From NCBI GenBank assembly GCA_035635355.1, contig DASQBE010000244.1, positions 1-20,961 of the forward strand: a DNA stretch of 20,961 nt, given 5' to 3'. Of the stretch, positions 14,948-20,961 are shown in pieces. How positions within the stretch are numbered: position 1 is the stretch's first letter; the number at the start of each line of letters is the position of its first letter. The notes beneath the pieces are model-generated. The model did not search any database and was not told the DNA's origin. It saw nothing but the letters and a program-made list of their open reading frames with translations. This DNA comes from WS-7 sp035635355. GTDB lineage: Bacteria > Eisenbacteria > RBG-16-71-46 > SZUA-252. Made by a program: the position numbers and the translations under genes.

Positions 14948-14997
14948 CGCGCGACGCTTGCGGCTTTGTCCCTCACGTCTGATCAGGAGCGCCCGCC

Positions 14998-16014
14998 TTG
15001 TCTTTGGATTTGACCCGCCTCGGCCTGATCGGGGTGGGAGCCATCGCTCAGGTCAATCACCTGCCGGCCCTCGCGCGGATGAAGGACGTCGAGATCTACG
15101 CCGTCTGCGATGACGATCCCGAGAAGTCGCGCGTCGTGGCGGAGCGGTTCCGCGTTCCGCACGCGCTCTCGGATTACGAGAAGCTGCTCCGGCTCAAGGA
15201 GCTGGACGCCGTGATCATCTCCACGCCCAACCACCTCCACGCGCCGATGACGCTCGCGGCGCTCGACTACGGGAAGCACGTGCTCTGCGAGAAGCCTCCC
15301 GCGCGAAACGCTTCCGAGGCGCAGATGATGGCCGAGGCGGCCAAGCGCGCGGGGAAGACCCTGATGTACGCCATGAACAACCGGTTTCGCGCCGAGGCTC
15401 AGGCGCTGCGGCGATTCATCGAGCGCCGGGAGCTGGGCGACATCTTCTACGCGAAGACCGGCTGGCTTCGCTACCGCACCGAGCGGGGCGGCCCCGAGTG
15501 GTACACCAACAAGCGGAGCGCCGGGGGCGGGGTGCTCATGGACCTGGGCGTGCAGATGCTCGACCTCTCGCTCTGGCTCCTCGGGAACCCGCAGGTGGCC
15601 TCGGTGACGGCGACCAAGTACGTCCGCGATCCGCGGCAGGACGTCGAGGACACACTGGCCGCGATGCTGATCTTGGAGTCCGGCGCCTCGCTGACGCTCG
15701 AGGTGAGCTGGGCGCTCCTCCTCGAGAAGAACTTCTCGTACCTGAACCTCTACGGCACGGAAGGGGCGGCGCTCCTGCATCCCTTCCGGGTCCACAAGGA
15801 GATGGGCGGGCGCCTCAAGGACGTGACCCCGTCGCTCGATTCGGTGCGGAACCTCTACAAGCAATCCTACGAGCTGGAGCTGGAGCATTTCCTCCGCTGC
15901 ATCACGCAGGGAGAGCGCCCCCAGGCGTCCCCCGAGGAAGGCCTGCAAGTCATGCGCGTCATCGACGCCATCTACCAATCCGCAGAGGCGCGCCGCGAGG
16001 TCCGCCTCCATTAG
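14998..16014 (+). CDS. Gfo/Idh/MocA-family oxidoreductase
   Basis: A 338-residue NAD(P)-dependent dehydrogenase-fold protein. The N-terminal Rossmann domain has GVGAIAQ (12-18), ISTPNHLHAPM (74-84) and the catalytic-lysine motif CEKP (97-100). The C-terminal alpha/beta domain carries GGGVLMDLGVQMLDLSLWLLG. The family's active-site pattern here is usually D-x-G-x-H-x2-D; D182 is kept but the His position is Gln186. Relatives act on inositols, glucose-fructose, UDP-sugars or other polyols; the substrate is unknown and the Gln suggests altered chemistry. The start is TTG 14998 after AGGAG. The lnt gene follows directly, probably in the same transcript, though no functional link is obvious. Confidence 0.9.
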   Translation: MSLDLTRLGLIGVGAIAQVNHLPALARMKDVEIYAVCDDDPEKSRVVAERFRVPHALSDYEKLLRLKELDAVIISTPNHLHAPMTLAALDYGKHVLCEKPPARNASEAQMMAEAAKRAGKTLMYAMNNRFRAEAQALRRFIERRELGDIFYAKTGWLRYRTERGGPEWYTNKRSAGGGVLMDLGVQMLDLSLWLLGNPQVASVTATKYVRDPRQDVEDTLAAMLILESGASLTLEVSWALLLEKNFSYLNLYGTEGAALLHPFRVHKEMGGRLKDVTPSLDSVRNLYKQSYELELEHFLRCITQGERPQASPEEGLQVMRVIDAIYQSAEARREVRLH

Positions 16015-17569
16015 CCGTCCTCGCGGGCCGCTCTGGGCGGCCGCGTCCGGGATCTTGCTCAGCCTGTCCTTCCCGAGCGCGGGCCTCATGCCCCTGGTGT
16101 TCGTCGCCCTCGTTCCGCTCCTCGTATGGCTCCAACGCGACACGGCGGGCCCCGCGTCCACGGCCCCGCCCGCGGTCCCCTCGCGTGGGTCGGGAGCCGT
16201 CCCCTGGCTGGCGGGACTCGTCTTCAACATACTCCTCTTCTGGTGGCTGGTGCGTCTCCCCGCCGCCGCGATGACCCATCCGTGGATCATCGTTCCCGCC
16301 CTCCTGGCGCTGGCGCTCTATCTCGGCTTCTTCGTCGCGCTCTTCGGGTGGATCCTCCGCTTCATCCGCCGCCGCGTCGGCTGGTCGCCGCTCGTGGTGG
16401 CGCCGGCCGTGTGGGGGGTGACCGAGTGGCTCAAGTCCTCGGGCCCTCTGGGGTGCCCGTGGGGGAACGTGAGCTACGCCCTGGCCGAGCATCCCGCGTG
16501 GATCCAGGGCGCCCAGCTCGTCGGGGCGCCCGGGCTGAGCATCTGGATCGTCTCCGTGAACGCGCTCTTCGCGGGCGCCCTCCTCGCGAGGCGCTGGGTC
16601 ACGCGCGTGGCGCTGGCCCTGCTCGGGGTCGCCCTCGTGGCGGGGCCGGTGCTCTGGGGCGAGAAGCAGATCCGCGCGCACCACCCGGGCGAGACCCTCC
16701 GGGTCGCGCTGGTGCAGCCCAACATCTCGAGCGAGGAGAAGTGGGACACGGCGCATCAGGAGAAGAGCATCCGCACGCTGGCGCGGCTCTCGCGCGAGGC
16801 CGCCGAGCAGGTGCCGAAGCCGGACCTCTTGGTCTGGCCCGAGACCGCCCTCCCCTTCTACGTCCGGCTGGAGGCGCCCAAGCTGGAGATGCTCTTCGAT
16901 CTGATCCAGGAGCTGAACTTGCCGCTTCTGGTGGGTTATCCCGACGCGACCTTCAGCCTGAGCGGCGGCGTGATCACGCACAACGCGGCGGGGCTGGTGC
17001 TCCCCTCACGCATGATCGCGGCTCAGTACGAGAAGATCCATCTCGTGCCCTTCGGGGAGCGGATCCCGTTCCAGGGGCTCCTGCCGTTCCTGGGCAAGAT
17101 CAACCTCGGGCAGGCGGAGTGGGCGCCGGGCACGAAGCCCGTGATCTTCCCGCTCCGGGGCACTGCGTTCGGGGTGCTCATCTGCTTCGAATCGATCTTC
17201 CCGGAGCTGGCGCGCGACTACGGCGTGGACGGGGCGCGCTTTCTGGTGAACATCACGAACGACGAATGGTTCGGCCCCACCGCCGCGCCCCGCCAGCACG
17301 CCGACATGGCGATCCTGAGATGCGTGGAGGAGGGCCTGGGCATGGCCCGCTGCGCCAACACCGGGATCTCGATGATCATCGATCCGCTGGGACGCGTGAC
17401 CCAGCCGAGCCCGCTCTTTCGCGAGGCCCTGCTCTCGGGGGACGTCGAGCTGGGAGGGGCGCCGACGCTCTTCCGGCTCTGGGGGGACTGGCTGACCGGA
17501 GTCTCCATCGGCCTCGTGCTCGTGCTGCTCCTGCTCGGCTGGTATCGACCGCTCCGCCGCGCGATCTGA
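16010..17569 (+). CDS. lnt: Apolipoprotein N-acyltransferase
   Basis: An inner-membrane enzyme that adds the third acyl chain to lipoproteins. Several N-terminal helices precede a nitrilase-like periplasmic domain with Glu (LVWPETALPF), Lys (QYEKIHLVPFGERIP) and Cys (GVLICFESIFPE), then NDEWFG. From TTG 16055 these are E263, K327 and C377, spaced like E. coli E267, K335 and C387. The frame upstream of TTG 16055 encodes the conserved first helix (PLWAAASGILLSLSFPSAGLMP, split here by that TTG). The only plausible start ahead of it is ATT 16010, overlapping the previous stop, giving 519 residues. TTG 16055 (504 residues) would cut into that helix. Function is clear; the start is uncertain. Confidence 0.92.
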   Translation: MSRPRGPLWAAASGILLSLSFPSAGLMPLVFVALVPLLVWLQRDTAGPASTAPPAVPSRGSGAVPWLAGLVFNILLFWWLVRLPAAAMTHPWIIVPALLALALYLGFFVALFGWILRFIRRRVGWSPLVVAPAVWGVTEWLKSSGPLGCPWGNVSYALAEHPAWIQGAQLVGAPGLSIWIVSVNALFAGALLARRWVTRVALALLGVALVAGPVLWGEKQIRAHHPGETLRVALVQPNISSEEKWDTAHQEKSIRTLARLSREAAEQVPKPDLLVWPETALPFYVRLEAPKLEMLFDLIQELNLPLLVGYPDATFSLSGGVITHNAAGLVLPSRMIAAQYEKIHLVPFGERIPFQGLLPFLGKINLGQAEWAPGTKPVIFPLRGTAFGVLICFESIFPELARDYGVDGARFLVNITNDEWFGPTAAPRQHADMAILRCVEEGLGMARCANTGISMIIDPLGRVTQPSPLFREALLSGDVELGGAPTLFRLWGDWLTGVSIGLVLVLLLLGWYRPLRRAI

Positions 17570-17586
17570 GGCGCGCCGACCCGGAT

Positions 17587-17615
17587 TTGACGTACGCCCC
17601 GTCCCCGTGTAAAGT
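17587..17615 (+). promoter_or_regulatory. Sigma-70-type promoter candidate for the ecfT-truA-htrA-purB run
   Basis: TTGACG at 17587-17592 and TAAAGT at 17610-17615 are 17 bp apart, in the 109-bp gap after lnt. Transcription would begin near 17622, immediately before the stem-loop at 17624-17653. Confidence 0.5.
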
Positions 17616-17623
17616 GAGACCTC

Positions 17624-17653
17624 AGGCGGAGCGGCGAAGGCCGAGTTCCGCCT
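17624..17653 (+). promoter_or_regulatory. 5'-leader stem-loop upstream of the EcfT-like gene
   Basis: AGGCGGA (17624-17630) pairs with TCCGCCT (17647-17653). Inside, CGGC (17632-17635) pairs with GCCG (17640-17643) around a GAAG tetraloop. The structure begins at about the predicted transcription start and ends about 10 nt before the GGAGG ribosome site (17664-17668). No T tract follows. It may protect the 5' end or serve as a binding site; it is too small for a known riboswitch class that I recognise. Confidence 0.5.
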
Positions 17654-17678
17654 CCGAAGGCACGGAGGACCGCACCAA

Positions 17679-18419
17679 GTGCCCGGCTCGCCCAAACCCG
17701 GCGACATTCAACCCAACACTCCGAGAAGGCGCGCGCTCCATCCGCTCGCGTGGCTCCTTTCGCTCGCGCTCCTGACCGCCGGGCTCGCCATGACGCATTC
17801 CTGGATCGATCTCGCCGCGGCGGCCATCCTCCTCGCCCTCGCGGCCCTGCGGGTCGAGCGGCGGCGCGTGCGGGACGAGATCCCCATCCTTTCGCTCGCG
17901 GCCCTCGTGTTCCTGGCCCACGTCGTATCGGCGGGAAGGGGCTATCGCGCGGCGGTCGCCCCGGCCGCGGTCATCGCGTGCCGGCTCCTGGCCCTCCTCT
18001 ACCTTCTTCGATGGGCGGCACGGTCGGCGCTGGGGCCGATCGCGCGCTGGCTCATGGGGAAGAGACCGCCCGCGCGGCCCCGCGTGCTCCTTCTCCTGGC
18101 CGAGAGCGCCCGACTCACCGCCGGCCTCCTCCCGCTCGCGCTGCGCGAGGCGGAGCAGCACGTCCTGGCCCTGCGGGGACGGGGAATCCGCCCCGGCCGG
18201 GGACTCCAGGGGCTCACGCGGTATCTCCTGGCCTGGTTCCTCCCGTTCCTGGGAACGATGCTCCGGATCGGCGACGCCTACGCGGACGCGCTTACCGTGA
18301 GGGGTTACGTTCCGGGCCGCGCGCGGCGGAGCGGGCTCGCCCTGGCCTGGGGGTGGAGGGAATGGGGCGCCCTTGCGGGAAGCGCCGGCACCTGCGCGTG
18401 GTTCCTCCATGGTTTCTGA
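17679..18419 (+). CDS. EcfT/CbiQ-like transmembrane protein
   Basis: A 246-residue polytopic membrane protein. Hydrophobic helices (about 23-40, 42-58, 68-84, 92-112, 181-197 and 225-243) flank a cytoplasmic section with two Ala-x-Gly/Arg motifs, ALRGRG (164-169) and ALTVRGY (204-210). These match the paired coupling motifs through which EcfT contacts the two ATPases of energy-coupling factor vitamin or metal transporters. No EcfA ATPase or substrate-binding S component is present in the window. GTG 17679 follows GGAGG by 10 nt. The gene overlaps truA by 11 bp, and an ecfT-truA junction is also the conserved order in Firmicutes. The EcfT assignment is good from motifs; the transported substrate is unknown. 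Confidence 0.78.
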   Translation: MPGSPKPGDIQPNTPRRRALHPLAWLLSLALLTAGLAMTHSWIDLAAAAILLALAALRVERRRVRDEIPILSLAALVFLAHVVSAGRGYRAAVAPAAVIACRLLALLYLLRWAARSALGPIARWLMGKRPPARPRVLLLLAESARLTAGLLPLALREAEQHVLALRGRGIRPGRGLQGLTRYLLAWFLPFLGTMLRIGDAYADALTVRGYVPGRARRSGLALAWGWREWGALAGSAGTCAWFLHGF

Positions 18420-19200
18420 GGTCCGCGCGCTCACGGTGCGGCTGGGCATCGAATACGACGGGACCGAGTTTCACGGCTGGCAGGTTCAGGCGCGCGACCG
18501 CACGGTGCAGGGCGAGGTGGAGGAGGCGTTCTGGCGGGTGACGGGGCTTCGCGTGCGAATCGCGGGAGCAGGCAGGACCGATTCGGGGTGTCATGCGGCG
18601 GGGCAGGTGGCCAGCGCGACCCTGAACACCAGGCTCACGCCGGAGAGGCTCAAGGCCGCGCTGAACGCGCACTTGCCGCGCGACGTGCGGATCCTGGAGG
18701 CGGCGGAGGCGGAGCCACGCTTCCACGCGCGGTTCAAGGCCATGCGGCGAGCGTACCGTTACCTGATCGTCTCGCCGCCCACGGCGCTCCTCCGGCATCG
18801 GGCGTGGGCCCGGCCCATCCGCGCGGATCTCACGGAGCTCCGCAGGGCGTCGCGGCCGCTCCTGGGGGCGCATGACTTCACATCCTTCTCCAAGCGGGGA
18901 GGGGACGACGAGGAGACGGACTGCGCCGTGACCGCGGTTCGGTGGTCCCGGCGCGGGTCGTTGACGCGGTTCGATATCGTGGCGGATCGGTTCCTGTACA
19001 CTATGGTTCGCCGCATCGTCTCGACCGTGATCCACGCCGCCGAGGATGGTGGCGGAGCGAGGGCGATCCACGCGGCGCTCTCGTCGCGCGATCGCAGGAG
19101 CGCTGAGGCCCCCGCGCCCGCGCACGGTCTCTACCTCATGAGGGTCCGCTATCCCCGGCTGGGGTGGCTTCCCAAGGAGCATCTGGATGTCGTCGGCTGA
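18409..19200 (+). CDS. truA: tRNA pseudouridine(38-40) synthase
   Basis: A 263-residue TruA, which converts U38, U39 and U40 of the anticodon arm to pseudouridine. The opening LGIEYDGTEFHGWQ, the catalytic motif AGRTDSGCHA with nucleophile D58, RAYRYLI, and AHDFTSFSKRG followed by DRFLYTMVRRIV are all family hallmarks. Length is normal. ATG 18409 overlaps the EcfT-like gene by 11 bp and has no clear ribosome site, suggesting coupling; GTG 18436 is a possible alternative. The 3' end overlaps the htrA start by 14 bp. Confidence 0.95.
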   Translation: MVSEVRALTVRLGIEYDGTEFHGWQVQARDRTVQGEVEEAFWRVTGLRVRIAGAGRTDSGCHAAGQVASATLNTRLTPERLKAALNAHLPRDVRILEAAEAEPRFHARFKAMRRAYRYLIVSPPTALLRHRAWARPIRADLTELRRASRPLLGAHDFTSFSKRGGDDEETDCAVTAVRWSRRGSLTRFDIVADRFLYTMVRRIVSTVIHAAEDGGGARAIHAALSSRDRRSAEAPAPAHGLYLMRVRYPRLGWLPKEHLDVVG

Positions 19201-20410
19201 AGCGCCGGTCCCGGGTCCGTCCCGGGGCGGCCCCGGGTCCCGATCGTCGTGGTTCTGGGGCGTTCTGTGCGGGTTCCTTCTCCTGGGCGCCCTGATCCTG
19301 GGCGCGTCCTCGTTCACGTCCTCCGGGACGCGGGGCGATCTCACCCCGGCCGCCGCGTCGGCGCAGGACGCGCCGCTGGGTCGCGATCCCACCGCCTCGC
19401 GCCGCACGGCGATCGTGGCGGCGGCCCAGCGCGTGGGGCCGTCCGTGGTCACCATCAGCGTGGTCCAGACCCGCGAGGTCCAGACGAGCCCCTTCGCGAG
19501 CGAGTTCTTCGAGCCCTTCTTCCGGGACATGCTCCCGTCCTACCGCTATCGCGAGCAGATCCCCAGCATGGGATCGGGCTTCATCATCTCCTCGAAGGGC
19601 TATGTCCTGACCAACGAGCACGTGGTGCGCGGCGCGGACAAGATCACGGTCATCCTGGCCGATGGGCGGTCCTTCACCGGGAAGGTGCTCGGATCGCATC
19701 CGCAGTACGACGTCGCCATCGTGAAGATCGAGGGGGAGAAGCTCCCGGTCGCGCCGCTCGGGACCTCGAGCGACCTCATGATCGGCGAGTGGGCCATCGC
19801 GATCGGAAATCCCTTCGGCTTCCTGCTCAACGACACGCAGCCCACCGTCACGGCGGGCGTGGTCAGCGCGACGCGGCGCGACATCAAGTCGGGGACCGCG
19901 GGCGAGGGGATCTACAAGAACATGATCCAGACCGACGCCGCCATCAATCCGGGGAACTCGGGCGGGCCGCTCGTGAACGTGAGCGGCGAGGTGATCGGCG
20001 TGAACACGTTCATCTTCACGAAGAGCGGCGGCTCCGAGGGCATCGGGTTCGCCATCCCGATCGACGCGGTGAAGCGCGTGGTGGACGAGATCATCAAGTA
20101 CGGCCGGGTCCGGAACGTCTGGATCGGGGTCGGGACCTGGGACATCACGCCCTACCTCGCCGAGCGGCTGGGCACCAAGGACCGGAACGGGCTCTACGTG
20201 GCGTCGGTCGAGAAGGGGAGCCCGGCGGACAAGGCGGGGGCCAAGGTCGGGGACATCATCCGCAAGGTGAACGGCACCGCCGTGAGCGACGTGAACGAGG
20301 CCTACCGCGCGCTCTTCGGAGCGAACGTGGGGGACACCATCACGCTGACGGTCGAGCGGGACGGCAAGATGGCTCCGCTCCGCCTCACGCTCGAGGAGCT
20401 CCAGGAGTGA
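19187..20410 (+). CDS. HtrA/DegP-family serine protease with one PDZ domain (DegS-like layout)
   Basis: A 407-residue S1C protease. A single N-terminal helix (about 22-41) with a short cytoplasmic head acts as a membrane anchor or signal, followed by a low-complexity linker. The protease domain has the full triad: H145 in LTNEHVV, D175 in YDVAIVK and S258 in GNSGGP, with the oxyanion-side INPGNSG. One PDZ domain (about 310-404; GLYVASVEKGSPADKAGAKVGDII) follows. Family members degrade or sense misfolded envelope proteins. One PDZ and a retained anchor resemble DegS, but no sigma-E or RseA gene is seen, so a general quality-control role is as likely. The start overlaps truA; purB begins 4 bp after the stop. 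Confidence 0.93.
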   Translation: MSSAEAPVPGPSRGGPGSRSSWFWGVLCGFLLLGALILGASSFTSSGTRGDLTPAAASAQDAPLGRDPTASRRTAIVAAAQRVGPSVVTISVVQTREVQTSPFASEFFEPFFRDMLPSYRYREQIPSMGSGFIISSKGYVLTNEHVVRGADKITVILADGRSFTGKVLGSHPQYDVAIVKIEGEKLPVAPLGTSSDLMIGEWAIAIGNPFGFLLNDTQPTVTAGVVSATRRDIKSGTAGEGIYKNMIQTDAAINPGNSGGPLVNVSGEVIGVNTFIFTKSGGSEGIGFAIPIDAVKRVVDEIIKYGRVRNVWIGVGTWDITPYLAERLGTKDRNGLYVASVEKGSPADKAGAKVGDIIRKVNGTAVSDVNEAYRALFGANVGDTITLTVERDGKMAPLRLTLEELQE

Positions 20411-20414
20411 GCCG

Positions 20415-20961
20415 ATGATCGCGCGCTACAGCCGTCCCGAGATGGCGGCCCTCTTCGACGATGCCGCCCGCTACCAGACCTGGCTCACGGTGGAGCTGGC
20501 CGTCTGCGCCGCGATGGAGCGCCGCGGCGAGGTGCCCGCGGGCGTGTCCGCCCGGGTGCGCGCCAAGGCGAAGGTGGATCCCAAGCGCGTGGAGGCGCTC
20601 GAGGCCACGCTCCGGCACGACGTGATCGCGTTCCTGACCGCCGTGACGGAGTCCGCCGGTGAGGAGGCGCGGCACCTCCACAAGGGAATGACCTCCTCGG
20701 ATCTCGTGGACACGGCCCTCGCCCTGACGCTGACCCGCGCGGCAGACCTTCTCTCCGCCGAGCTCGCGCGTCTGCGCGAGACCGTCCGCGCCCTGGCGCT
20801 CCGCCACAAGGAGACGATCCAGGTGGGCCGCACGCACGGCGTGCACGCCGAGCCGATCACGTTCGGCCTCAAGGTCCTCGTCTGGTACGAGGAGCTGGGG
20901 CGAGCCCATGAAAGGCTCCGCCGCGCGCGGGAGGCGGTGGCGGTCGGGAAACTCTCGGGCG
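20415..20961 (+). CDS. purB: Adenylosuccinate lyase (3' truncated by the window edge)
   Basis: The first 182 residues of PurB, from ATG 20415 with AGGAG at 20403-20407 seven bases upstream. Diagnostic parts are RYSRPEMAALF at the N-terminus, ATLRHDVIAF with H68, HKGMTSSDLVDTALAL (89-104) and VGRTHGVHAEPITFG (137-151), which holds catalytic H141. The enzyme works twice in purine synthesis, on SAICAR and on adenylosuccinate, releasing fumarate. The catalytic Ser loop lies beyond the edge. It is the fourth gene of the tightly packed ecfT-truA-htrA-purB run, and with purM it is one of two purine genes in the window, in separate operons. Confidence 0.94.
   Translation, partial: MIARYSRPEMAALFDDAARYQTWLTVELAVCAAMERRGEVPAGVSARVRAKAKVDPKRVEALEATLRHDVIAFLTAVTESAGEEARHLHKGMTSSDLVDTALALTLTRAADLLSAELARLRETVRALALRHKETIQVGRTHGVHAEPITFGLKVLVWYEELGRAHERLRRAREAVAVGKLSG

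Noticed and set aside
15959..16981. A 340-codon minus-strand open frame opposite lnt
   Set aside because: It is Arg/Glu/His-rich with no recognisable domain. The plus-strand lnt reading has intact catalytic residues.
1..20961. tRNA/rRNA genes, CRISPR arrays, transposases, integrases, attachment sites
   Set aside because: Reading the gaps and both strands showed no cloverleaf, no regularly spaced repeats and no recombinase motifs. The gene content is chromosomal core.

Overview
The window is very G+C-rich, almost wholly coding DNA from a Gram-negative bacterium. An outer-membrane beta-barrel protein, an Lnt apolipoprotein N-acyltransferase, two LolA/LolB-like proteins and an HtrA protease indicate two membranes. 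GTG and TTG starts are frequent. The mixture of gene families and orders recalls uncultured FCB-group lineages such as Eisenbacteria or Gemmatimonadota. That placement is an impression from gene content, not a phylogeny. I see no tRNA, rRNA, CRISPR array, insertion sequence or phage gene, and no gene-free stretch over 300 bp; the largest gap is about 118 bp at 11367-11484.

Layout. (1) 3-1825: the 3' end of an outer-membrane D15-type barrel gene, then a PAP2 lipid phosphatase. (2) 1785-2540, minus strand: pgeF. Diverging from it, 2520-4069, are a translationally coupled LolB-like lipoprotein and a LolA-like periplasmic protein. (3) 4183-5595: a membrane histidine kinase with no partner regulator nearby, meeting a minus-strand YfiM-like gene tail to tail. 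(4) 5962-7356: a CCA-adding-type nucleotidyltransferase with an HD domain. (5) 7396-11366: a compact run of polyprenyl synthase, rsfS, argS and a PfkB sugar kinase behind a TTGACA promoter. (6) 11485-14923: a membrane HD-GYP protein, purM and a sigma-54 activator, preceded by a good sigma-54 promoter match. (7) 14998-17569: a Gfo/Idh/MocA oxidoreductase and lnt. (8) 17679-20961: an EcfT-like protein, truA, an HtrA protease and the 5' part of purB, with overlapping or closely spaced reading frames.

Most of the window is housekeeping: tRNA maturation and charging, ribosome silencing, isoprenoid chain synthesis, purine synthesis and envelope biogenesis. The points most worth following are these. 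ArgRS has NVVN in place of the class I HIGH signature. One multi-helix membrane module is shared by the histidine kinase and the HD-GYP protein, which are otherwise unrelated. A possible sigma-54 circuit has promoter, upstream palindrome, HD-GYP, purM and the activator gene contiguous. A dehydrogenase lacks the usual active-site histidine. An EcfT homologue sits beside truA without its ATPases. Several promoter or leader structures are visible, and two membrane proteins appear to use CTG or ATT starts.
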